Part shown: piece after piece, positions 39,201 to 51,300 of the stretch | Layout: every line of letters begins with the position of its first letter | Numbering within the stretch: position 1 is the first letter of the stretch | Origin: Diadema setosum | Lineage: Eukaryota > Echinodermata > Echinoidea > Diadematoida > Diadematidae | Assembly: GCA_033980235.1 (NCBI GenBank) | Contig: CM067062.1 | Location: 18,506,301-18,570,300, forward strand | Direction: 5' to 3' | Length of the DNA: 64,000 nucleotides | The notes under the pieces: model-generated | The model's database searches: none | What the model saw: the letters and a program-made list of their open reading frames with translations, nothing else | Told to the model about the DNA's origin: nothing | Position numbers and translations under genes: made by a program

Positions 39201-42200
39201 GAAGAAGAATTATGCAATGGAGGCATTCATTCTGCAAGCAGCATAGAATTAGGGTCACAGCACATAGTTCCATCCAATAGGAAGACCATACAGTGAATGC
39301 AGTGTCCATCTCATGCCTGTCATGCATGGCCATCTCATCAAATTTCGTCTTTCGTAAAGGTCCAGCAAACACGCCATTGCCTCACTGTGGAATTCTGTGT
39401 GATGATCGCACAGAAGCCAAGGTGTAGTTGCTATGTGCAGGCTCTTGGTCTGAGAAAATGATTACCGGTATGATAACAACAACCAAAAAGAAAAAATGCT
39501 GTGGCGAATAGAGTGAATTGAACGTTGCTGGGCAACCAAGCTGTGTGCAGTATTAGGGGCAGAGTAAACTTCATGCTTTTGACACAGAAATATGTGTTCC
39601 AGGACAATGGCTTTCATCATCAGCAACCTGATGAGGAGTAATTCCAATCCCAAAAGTCAAACTTGTATAAAATATCCTGCATCGTATTAATGCTTATTAA
39701 TATCATACTCCAATCATTGGGTAGTCGTGGTCATTTATCTCTCATCAAGCCATATAGACGCCACTTTATACATCAATGCACATTACTCTGTCCACCACTG
39801 AAGATATTCCCAGAAACGGAAATAGCCCATATGCGTGCTTTTTCTTTTCCTGGGTTTTTTTTTTTTTTTTGACATTTTTTTTTTGAATGGGCATTATGTC
39901 TTGTTTATGCCGGGAAAGTTGTTCTCAAAGCAATACAGAAAGTCAGCATGAATCAAACAAGTGTTTACACACTTTATTATAATCATGAAAGCTGATCATG
40001 CTGCTCATCAAAACAAACTTGAAATTCCTCCTAGAATTGTATGCTCTTTCATATTTCACAAGTGGTTCCTCATTATCTCACAGAAGAAAACAATAATCTG
40101 CAGCCTCATTGTAACCAAAATTATACCATCCCTTTAACCTTGACTGTACCACTTTCAAACATGCACAAACATCATCATTTTCCTTGTGTGGTTATTCAGG
40201 GGAAAGTAAAAGCTGCTATGTGTACATTATTTCACAATAAAGATGTCTTTGTTATAGCCTTTTCTTCACATCTTTGAACAATTGCATGTTTCACATTACT
40301 CTCCTAATGGTCTCATCAATTCAGTCATCCCGTCACTTGGGACGATAATTTATCGTTTCCATACAATATTTCTTGCAGACAATTGCCTCATTTCCATCTT
40401 GCCTCATCAACTAACCACTGAATGGGGGAATCATCTTCATTCATATGCTATCATCATGTAACTCCTCTTTGCCATGTGTCTTGAATTCATCTTGGATTGT
40501 TTCAAATTACCTCCTTTTGTCCTTTTGGTCGTAGAAAAAAGATATCAACCTACTTGTCTTAATTGTGAGGTGCAAATATGTTATGTAATCAATATGTCCC
40601 CATTTCCTAAAACTTGTTATCAATAACAAGTTATCATAGATGTTATAAGCTACTGAAATCCTTGCATCTGATTGGCTGAGATGAAGTTTGTCGTAGAAAT
40701 GTGGCAGATGTTACTGATAACAAGTTTTATGAAATGGGACCCCTGTGGTGCTCTCTAAATTGTCATCATTGGGAGAAATTTATCTGCTAATTTGACTCTA
40801 TTGTCTCCTCATCTTTCTATCATTGAGTCACAGGCATGTCTGACCTGTGAGTCCCCTTCATTCAATTTTTTTTTTTTTAAGTTTCTTTGTCTTTTGTTTA
40901 CCGACTGAGTGATCTTACAAACTGATTAGAACAAGAGTTGGTTTGGCTGTTTGAATGTGGTCACTGAATAAATAGGGTTCCATGTAGCGCTGATTTGAGG
41001 TAAGAAGAAAAACAAAGAAGATGATTAACAGTGTGTGTGTACTCTGTCGTAATCACCCGGCGGCCTGGTTTAACCCTGATGGGATCGGCACCTCTCGATA
41101 TGTCATAGACCATACACACAAAACAGGTAGCCTCTGGTAGTAAGAGGGTTATTAAATACATCCAGGTCCCAGTGTAGTGTGATGTCTTGATGATTTTAAT
41201 GTTCTCCCAGTGCCGGCATTGATAGGTGACAGCCAGCACACCGACTGGTCACACGCATTTTTTGTCTAGTTCACACGACCGATCGTAGTGAGCTAATGAT
41301 CTCCATCTCATTATATATATTTGACCTTGTTTGACGGCAGATTATGTCTGATTCATCCCGGCGTATGAGTCGAGGTCGGCTTTCATCCACTCCACTCTAA
41401 TGCCATCAAGTTATGAAGTAATGATTCCCCCTTCCCGTGAAATATAAAAATTGATTTAAAAATGGAGAGTGTTGGGGGGGGGGGGGGAAGGGATGGTGAT
41501 GGTAGAGTAGGATAAGTTCTAGGATCATTTCTATATTCATTGTCATATTCCGTGGCAGATGAATACCAAAGAAATAATGATCAATTCTGCCATGCTGGTA
41601 TTATGGTAAGGAGCTATGTGAGAATGAGTGTGTAGTTTGTCTGTTTTCTATGCAGTGCATCCATTAAAAGTCCTCTTAACAAAAATAATAGATAAATAAA
41701 TGGGATGAAATGGGAAGAGTTGTTTGCACCATGGCCACTTTTGCCAATTTTAAGCTCTTATTGTTGATGCCAGGGCATCGGACTTATATTGCAGACAGCT
41801 CATGTTACATGCAGATAATCATGGCATTATCATTAATTTAGCGATGCGATAAGTGGATGGGGAGCTTCAACTAGTAGGATTTAATTCATACTGATTGAAT
41901 GAAAGAAATGTGCACTCTTCCAACAGCCTGGCTGGAATTAATCGCAGAACCCCCTATCGCCCCCCACCCTGGAGTGATCTATGTCCTCCCACGCAAAGCT
42001 CTTTTGCAGACATGCATACAATGCTCCTGAGATTGAAATGTTAATTCGATATGATTCCATGAGATTTGGTTCGACGTAACTTGATAATCGTTTGGGTATC
42101 TGCATTTTTTTCTCTGTGGAAATATCTTTTCATACATAATTAAAAGAAGAGAAGAAGATGCAAAGTATAAAATCAGAGTCATCAATAACTCAATGAAAAT

Positions 42201-45200
42201 ATCAACTCATCAATATATATTTTTGAACACCATTATGATCATGTCTTGTTCAAATACAAAATGAGATGGGAATATAAAGACTTTTAAATAGGAGGAGAGA
42301 AATAGAGCCTTTTTGATATCAAAAGACAGAAAAGAGTGCATTCTTTTATCAAACAGTATAACTTGGTCTTGGTGGCAGCCTCTTAAAACAGAAACATACA
42401 AAGATAATGAAGTCTAAAAGCAAGTCTACTCTTAGAATTATCTCAGACAAAGAGTGGTATCCCTGTATCAGTATAATTTGAAGAACTAGCGGAAATGTCC
42501 TGCACTCATCGTCGGGATGGGATGATTACTAAATATACCGGTGAAAATGGACTCTCTCGCGTAAGTCTATATATAGGGACACTTATCACTCTGAGTGGCT
42601 TTCATTAAATGCCAAATGTCATGTACCCTGATATTCAGAATGGGAAATTCACAGGTTTTTTTTTAATAGGGAAAGGGGGTTTACCTCATGCAGTCTCCAT
42701 GGAAACAGGATGGCATCCTATGGCGATGCCAGACGAAGGGTCATTAGACCTTCCCCTCTGCTGGGTACATTACTTGGTTTCCATGGGAATCACATGGGTG
42801 TCGGTCACATTTTACAGAGGTACTGTAGCAAATACCTACTGGTATTGCTTTGGGCTTTGCTGGGCTGTGCAGACATACAGTAGATAAGGAAGCACCCCCA
42901 TATAGTATTGGAAAGTTTTGATGTATTAGTAACAAGGTCACTGCTTCTCACATCCAAAGATAAATTATTATGATTATGATGATGATTAAATTTATATTTA
43001 TAGTGGAAACAACAACAATGTCAACAAAACAACAATAAAATGAAAATATTGATGATTATCATAATAATGGTAAGACTTACAAAAATACAAAATGCTGATA
43101 TCAGAAGAAATTTCTTTTCGTTTTTTAAGGGTGGTTTTCATTCGGTAATCATTCTTGAACATCACTGGATGGTGATGCAATCCCAAAAGTCTGTCTATTC
43201 TGAAATCTTCTCCTTTTTTTGTGGTTTATATTTTAATACAGTTCAACAATTAATTGATAATAGCAATGTTACCAGTAATGAAGCTTGACTGCCTTGAAAA
43301 TAAATTTATTATGCCTTAAACCCACTGAAGACTGATCCCGAGTATAGTTGGGTAGGTGTCTTTGGGAAATGCGTGTTACAGCAAAATCTGTTCGTCCTCA
43401 GTGGGTTAGAATACAGAGATCCACTAAACTGCCAAGCTGTTACTATTACAACATGACATTCATGGTCACAATATAACATATCTCCCCAGAAGTGACCTTG
43501 ACTTAGAGCTACTGGAAAATTCAAAGGCCTATTTAATTTGTAGAGATTTGGGAAAAAATCAACAGGCAGTTTTAATTTCTTCATTTTCTGCTTGTCAATA
43601 CGGTGTTTATCATTTCCAGATTCATGGTGTTTTCAGGCCAATTTCCATTTTCTGATGTCTTGTTAATCTGGTTGAAATAAGCAGTCTTTGTTCAGAGTGC
43701 TCATGAATATTCTAGTGGAAAGTGGCACAATTTATTGAAAAGCTTGGAACCATATGATTGATGACACGGTGAGATATGGAATCATTCCAAATGTCCTTTA
43801 GTTTGTTTAACCCCCCAAAAGTGCCTCCAATTGAATTATTCATATCTATTTGATATTAGGATAGATACATTACAATGGACTTTCATCTGACAAGTGTCAA
43901 TCTGATGGTTTGTTTTGTATTTGTCAGCCTTACTTTACATATTGATCACTGAGAACAAATGTATTTTTTAAAATGTTCATTTTAGTGCATTTCCGTTGTT
44001 CTACTCACAAAATTTGAATCCTATCAGAAAGATCGTATCCGGGCAATTACCCCCAGAGGGCAATTACCCCCCGGCCAAATACTGGTTAGTGGTAAGGTTA
44101 GAGTAAAGATTAGGGTTAGGGTTAGGTTTAGGGTTAGGAGCTTGGAATAGGGTTAGGGTTAGGTTCAGGATTAGGATTAGGATTAGGGCCAGGGAAAGGG
44201 TGCGGGGTAATTGCCCAGGGGGTAATTGCCCTAGACCCCAGAAAGATGGATGTAACATCTTAGATTCATTGTGAATGTAGTTGCATGACAAATATTCTCT
44301 GATTCACACAACGAAATCAATCCATGTCAGTATTAAACTAGTGACAGTAAATACAAGCCTACAACTTTTCTCGACCTCAATCAATGCATGAGATCTAAAG
44401 CACTGCCCAGAATTACACATCAGAGGTCATTAGAAAATTATACCCGGCTCCACATCATTTATGGAACGATTGGGGGGGGGGGGGTGTTATAAAGTTAGAG
44501 AATTCTCGGTATTGCTAATACCTGGGTGCCTTGCCAAGAGCATCGCTTTAGATGCATTATGGGATAGCTCCAGGGGCAAACTTCGACCTGGTTTTTGCTG
44601 CATATGGACTCGGGTCATGTTCCACCTTCATCCAGGGGTATCTGGTATTTTTTTGCCGAAGATTTCTTAGCTTTTCATCTTCTGACCAGCACGTTGAAGC
44701 CTTGCAGTAGTAAACCGTGACTGCAGTGACCGCAAATCAGTAAAATTTAGAAGTTTTAAACTTTTTTTTTACAGCTTAATTCTAATGGAAGAAAATAGCA
44801 ACGAAAGAAGAGCAGACGCAAATTGCATTGAATCGCATGGGAACTGGCACACATGCAAACCGATGTGAAGCTACAATGCTGCTGAGGAATCCCACAGTGT
44901 ATCTGTGATGGGGCTCTTCAGCGTGCGCAAAAGTTTTTTGCGCATTGGCGATACCGACAATTAGAGATCATGTTTGATGCGGCACAGCTCAAAAATGGTT
45001 CTGAAGCTTTCAGATACAACCCATTTGGAGCGCTTGTCCAGGAAACTTGGCGGGCGGCCAGAGGAAATTTCTCAGCCATCGAGATGAAACTCTACCCGCA
45101 TCTGCCTGATTAATGGATGTACTCTGATACAAATTACACTGCAGTGTCTGCAAAATTCAGTGTTTACCTGCTGAAACTAAACAGTTTGAGGGACGTTTTC

Positions 45201-48200
45201 TAATGGGGATTGGTATCACGGTTTGCGTTTCATTTGTGAGCGGCATTTATCCTAATTAGTGACATTGGTATATTTTGACAAACAAACTCGGATTTTTTTT
45301 TCTCTCTCATCAGAGATGCACCAAGTGGCATTCATAGTTCCATCTAACAGATTGCTGCATGCCGAAAATAAATTGTAGGATGATGACAAGAAAACATATA
45401 GGATGCATGTTTGTTGTTGTTGTTGTTTTTTTTAAATCTTTATGGGATATTCACCTGTTGTCCTGTTATATTATGGATGGTGCTTGTGGCAGCTTTTAAT
45501 TTACCCCCCCCCCCCCCAAAAAAAAAAAAATAATAAATAAAATAAAATAAAAAATAAAAAATAAAAAATAAAAAAAATTGAGACTTATGTGGCCCTTAAA
45601 CATCAATATTGTTGAGTGATATGTTTAATATGTAAGGTTATCCAGAGCATGAATTATTTCTTATTTGTGGATCTCTTGCTATATTGGTAAATCAACAAAA
45701 TGCAGGCATTTGACCAGTAAGATAAAAGAAAATGAACAGGATTTTGTCATGAAGTTTTATTGTTTTGTTTTAGGGATGATATCACTTCTCATTTCTGGGT
45801 GCATGGGTGACAATGTTTTGAAATATGACCTGTGGATGTCCTGATATAACTCTCTAATAGTGTATTTTTGTTTGTTTGGGGTTTTTTTAAGCTGCCAGAA
45901 TGCCACTGTCGTTAATTTATACCTCATTTTCATTCCTGTTTGCAAGTAAATTTTATGGTATTTGATGTGATGTATATGATCTTCAAATTGGTGCAAATCA
46001 CAAAGCTTGACCATACATGTATGTCTCTGAGTTACAGTGCAATCTTATTGTCATTTGCCTGTCACTTGAAATGAATAGAGCTAATCTCCAAGAGATGGAA
46101 GTATTTGCGTGTGACAGGTTCGACTTGCAAAGTGATCTTCCATACAATGATTCCTACTCCTCTAATAGCATCTTTGGCTGTGAGATATTGACTAACATCC
46201 CCTCTCCTTCTTCTTCTTCTTCTTCTTCTTCGTCGTCTTTCTGCTTTCATCTGATTCCCCAAACCAGCATCTACTGGGACTACGCAGTCACAGTCAACGT
46301 AGAGGATATTGTCTACCTGCACTGTCATCAACAGCGTAAGTGAGATAAATGCCATTCTATCCCTCACCAATGAAATCCTGTTCAGTGATTGGTCTACATG
46401 GCATCATGTGACCAAACATGGCATCATGTGACCAAACATGACATTGCTATGATGTTGATGATGTTCAATGACAAAATGCCGATGGAGAAAGATGAACTAT
46501 ACCTTGATGTAATATTCATGGTATAGTGCACTATACCATGAATATTGCATCATAGATGTGTTCAGTTGATAGTTTTTGTATCAACAGTACCAATGTATGT
46601 GAAATTGCTGTTGGTATTGGCCTCATAGACCACTGTATATAATCACATCCACCACAGTACACTGATTGCCTGCAGTGCAATCTAACAATTTTGTGTGAAC
46701 AATTTTACTGTTTTTTTTCTAAGATTCAGTAGAATGATATAAAACAAATATATCATGCACTGTTTGAGCCAACAGTGAAATTATGGATCCCTTGTTGACA
46801 GAAATTGCACTATTTTCTTCAAGAGCTGTGCTGGTCATAAAATAGAGCTATTCATGCTGATATGGAATCAATAATTTCAGTGAGAGTCTCGCAGTGCATG
46901 GTATATTTGTTTGATAGCCCTAGATGAAAGGCAGTATTTAAGAATGTTTCCAATCTTAAAAATCTGAGCCTCATGGTTTTACACATCCTACTCCTGTCTC
47001 TGGTATCGTTGAAATCGGAGGGAAGGGAATAAACACTAAATGCACAAAAAAAAGAGAGGAATATTTGTTTGTAACTGACGTACCATTCGTAATGTTCCTT
47101 GTATGGAGAAATAAATGTTAATTAAACCATTCAGTACACAGTTTACTAGCATGGTGATATTTGTGACTGCCAGGCTCAAAATCCACAAAAGTAGGCCATT
47201 TGAATTTCCACTTGACTGCATATTTCAAATAGGTATGCTCTAAGCTTTAAGATATTGCGTAACTTGTTAGAATTGGGCCATCCTAACCCATTCAAAATGT
47301 GATTGAAATAGAAAAAGAGTTAATAGGAAGTGCATTTTCACAGAAAAGGGAGAAAATAGGATTTATAGATTACAGTCACCTAGGCATGCTGTGCAGAAGC
47401 ATGTTCTATTTCCTGGTAAAAGCAGCGCCTGTTAAAAAGATCCAGTCCAGTTTGACCCGAGGTGGAGAAAAGATTCGTCCAGGTATTAAAGGCAAACTTC
47501 AGAAATTTGAGTCAGTCAGTCAACTCAAATGACATACTTGGAGAATCCTAATCTGTGGTTTTCTGTGGGTTTTGAACTGGGAATTCATATTTACAAGTTC
47601 ATAGATCTCTTGATAGTGAAAGGATAATTTTTCAATATTTGTCGGCTGGATTTTTTTTTTTACCCATCTGATCATCATTCAGCTCAATCAGTAAAGTTTG
47701 ACAATGGCTAAAAATGAGCCACCTCAATATTAACCCCTTGTGTACTTTGAGTGTTGATTGCTACAAAAGACCCCATAGAGTTGTACACTCTGTCCGAAGT
47801 CCCCGGCACATAAAGGATTAAACATTGTCTTCAAAGCGTTGTGTGGTTTATAGCAGAAGACCTGTATGGCTTGATATTTGCAGAAGCTGAATCTACTGAT
47901 ACGTCAGTCTTCTCTCACTGGAATTGGGTATGTTTCAGGGAAGTAACAGGCTGTTGCCGTATGTGAAGAATTATGAAATATTCCACGTACCAGTTAGTCT
48001 CTTGACAGCGGGGTGTACCACATACTACGGTACTCCTGATAATTGGATGGGACTTGAGTAAAATTTTCATGGAATGCTAAGGGTGTTTTTCCACCTCTTG
48101 AGTGGTTTCTCTGGTTGAGTGGGTAATAATTGCTGTCACCGACCCCACACCATGGAGTAGAGAGTGCTGTACTATCTTGAGTCCTTCACACCTACTTCTG

Positions 48201-48306
48201 GCTAGGCTCCAGTGGGTTGAATTTGCATTGCCATAGTGTAATTATTGCTATAGTAGTAGTAATAATAATAATCATGATAATAACAGTGATAATAATGATG
48301 ATGATG

Positions 48307-48382
<76 letters not shown>

Positions 48383-51300
48383 TAATAATAATAATAATGG
48401 TGTTGATGATGATGTTGATGATGATGTTGATGATGATGATAATGATGATGATAATAATAATTATCATTATTAAAAGCATTATCTTTGTTGTTGCTGTTGT
48501 TGCTATTATTGTTATTATGATCATCATCTGTTATTATTATTGACTTGTTTTATTTTGAATAGTAGCAGGAGTATTAATGTTTTTCACTTGTCACAATATA
48601 GTGCACCTTGCAACACTGCTGAGGAAAGTGGTGAAATGGGTCTAAATATTAAAACATACTACCGTTTCCTTTTGACCTCCTCCAGCGGACAGCGGGGGTA
48701 CCCTGGTGCTGGTAGGGCAGGATGGGGTGCAGTACCCGCCCATCCACTTCCCCAAGGGGGGCCACCTACTCTCCTTCCTCACCTGTCTGGAGAACGGGCT
48801 CCTGCCCCGGGGCCAGCTGGACCCCCCTCTCTGGTCCCAGCGGGGCAAGGGCAAAGTGCTGCCCAGACTGCGCCGGAAGAGCTCCAAAAACTCCGGCCTG
48901 GGGTCCACGTCGTCCTCCACCTCATCCACCTCCTCACAGGATGGCACCCAGATCTTCGAAGGGGATGAGGCGACGGACTACGTATTCAGAATCATCACCA
49001 GCTTCAGGCCCGAATTCAGTAAGATTTCTTCCATGATTTTTTTTTTTAAACATATCTCTGGTAAGAATCCAAGGGAGTGCGAGGTTCATAGATTTTTGTT
49101 TGTATCAGTGCATTCATGGTTAGCAGTTGATGATGCATGGTGTAAATGTAACAATTTGCCATCTTTTTATCACCCATCCTCAAAGAGAGAGTTTGTAGAA
49201 TTTAGATGTGTAGGTTGTTCATGGTGTATTTATCATCTTAAAATTTATAACCTTAAGAGGAAAGGAATACCTATTTTTTTGCCCCCATATTTCAGTGCAA
49301 AGACAAACAAGCAAAATCCTGATGGGACCAAAACATCTTCCTGTAACTTTCCATCTCTCTCTATTTCTTCTTTATCTTTTATTTTCTTCTTTGTCTTTTA
49401 TTCTGACAATCTTTTTTGTCCTCCTCTTTCCCCTCCTCTTCATCTATGTTTCTCTTTGTTTCTCTTTGTTTCACCTCCTACCTTTCCTTCTGTTACTCCA
49501 CCCACTTATCCCAACAAACAACACAAAAAAACAAAAATTAAAACCCTAGTATGACAACAGACATTTCTTCTAAATTTTTATCTCTATCTATGTCCTCCTT
49601 TTTTGTTCCCGTTCCTCCTACTACTCTTTCTCCTCCTCCTCCTCTTCCTCTTAATTTCTCCTCATTCCGCTCTTCCTCTTTGTTGCTTTTCGTTTTCACC
49701 TCCTCCCTGTCCTTCTATTACTCCACCCACTTATCCAAATACACCCTTTGTCCTGGTTTTTATCTCCGTTGACGTAAGGACTCTCCTAGCTACGCTAGCT
49801 TGTGACCTCCGTTCACACTCGGGATTTCTCAGATTCTACTTTGTGTTGAAGGATATGTTCAATACAGACATATGTGGCAGTTGTGCCCGAGTCCGTAGCA
49901 AGGTCAAATATACTTCTTCTTTCTGTAAAAGCATGTTCCAGTCGTGTTGACGGGCAATTTATTATGGGTTTTCTGTGTTGGCATTGATGACTTGCCCTTT
50001 AGCTGGTGATTGATCACAAAAGAAATACTTTTTAAAAATCTTGCTGAGATGCGACCTTTTGTCTCCTCTGTATCTATTGATGGAAATCATTTTACCTGTA
50101 TAGGGACAACACAGAAAGAGAAAGAAGACAGAAACAAGCGCATTCGCAAGTAGACATGGTTCAAGCTTTAAAATGTTGAGCAAGTAAAAGGTATAAATCA
50201 TCAGCTGAGAACCAGAAGGGCATTATAACCTTTACTTTATTTATTTATTTTTTTTTTGGGGGGGGGGTGGAGTTATTGGTATCACGTTGTAGAGCTCAAT
50301 CTCCTCTACATTATGGTGTCAATTTTAAGTGATATTCATTTTCTGTGAAATGTTAAAAATCAAAAGCCACGAGGTTGCCATTTTACCCAATATTTGGAAC
50401 AATTTTCATGAATTTACCCACTTTTGATTACATAAACTTTTTAGTTCTTGAAACTAATTGTTTAGTTTTTATCTATGCTCGGTGCCCTTCCAGTTCTCAA
50501 CTGACAAAATGTCAGCACAGAATGCAAATCGTCTGTTGAGAATGAGAAGAGCATAAGTTGTCTTAAACATTATGGATCTAGTGACAACTTAACGCCTTTA
50601 TCATTCTCAACCGACAAAATCTAGATCAGTAATATTTACGATGAACATTAAAAAAAACATTCTCATTATTCGCTGTATAGTTTGGCAATCACACTCTCTA
50701 ATATATCAAAGTTTGTCTCATTCAGGCATGATTATTTTTATAGCATTCATGACAAAAACAGAGAGAGTGAGAGAGAGAACACATTGGATGATGGATGCAG
50801 TGGAATCTCGATAGCCAATAATTGTGTCATTAGGACGTGTGCTTAATTTTCCGAACAAATGAGCATACCATATGGTTCCCATTAAACTCATAAATGATGG
50901 TGCCCATTTATTTCAAGAAATGTAGGTTGAGTCGCCGCCGAGTTATTTATTGTGTGTACTCTGTGAGTGATACGGAAAAACTCTTTGTTTGCATGTGTAG
51001 GCTTTAACCCGCTGAAGATGAGTCCCGAGTATACTAGGGCAGGTGTCTATGGGAAATGTGTGTTGTAGCAAAATTAGCCCATCCTCAATGGTTTTGATAG
51101 CCAGTTATCACTGTATCTCTTATTTACTGGCAGTCCATAATATTCTGTGATATCAAGAAAAGTTTTCTTCTTTCATTTGATATGGGACAATCTACATGTG
51201 GGAAAATTGATTTATCACAAAAACTTCAAATTTCATAACAACAGAATAGATAAGCAGTTGTTTTTAAATGTTTGTAAAGACTAAAACCATAAGTAAAAAT

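Larger units (their letters stand above)
30582..46267. other. intron F-G (15.7 kb), site of the candidate microexon
   Basis: Longest intron. Contents: (AATC)n (30785-30916), a GC-rich island with poly(A) (34075-34647), the candidate microexon (36942-36986), purine tract (37902-37991), a 22-bp minisatellite (38470-38612), MITEs (40005-40138, 40596-40740, 43316-43408), X-box-like motifs (42693-42790), a telomere-repeat element (44041-44231), an exon-like small ORF (44970-45113) and an A/T-rich tract (45504-45577). No second gene is recognised. Confidence 0.75.
46336..48685. other. intron G-H (2.4 kb)
   Basis: Contains a 20-bp tandem duplication, a 48-bp palindrome, a TTAA-ended sequence (47730-47821) and a long (AAT/GAT)n tract that stops about 145 bp before exon H. 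No coding sequence. Confidence 0.85.

Noticed and set aside
44096..44200. A chromosome end or true telomere
   Set aside because: The repeats are degenerate, about 100 bp long and enclosed by inverted ends with single-copy sequence on both sides.
48192..48543. Poly-Ile and poly-Met reading frames on both strands
   Set aside because: They are translations of an (AAT/GAT) microsatellite in an intron, with no splice or start context.
48706..49554. A 282-codon forward ORF
   Set aside because: Only its first part overlaps exon H, and in the right frame; beyond the GTAAGA donor at 49019 it reads through a pyrimidine-rich intron.
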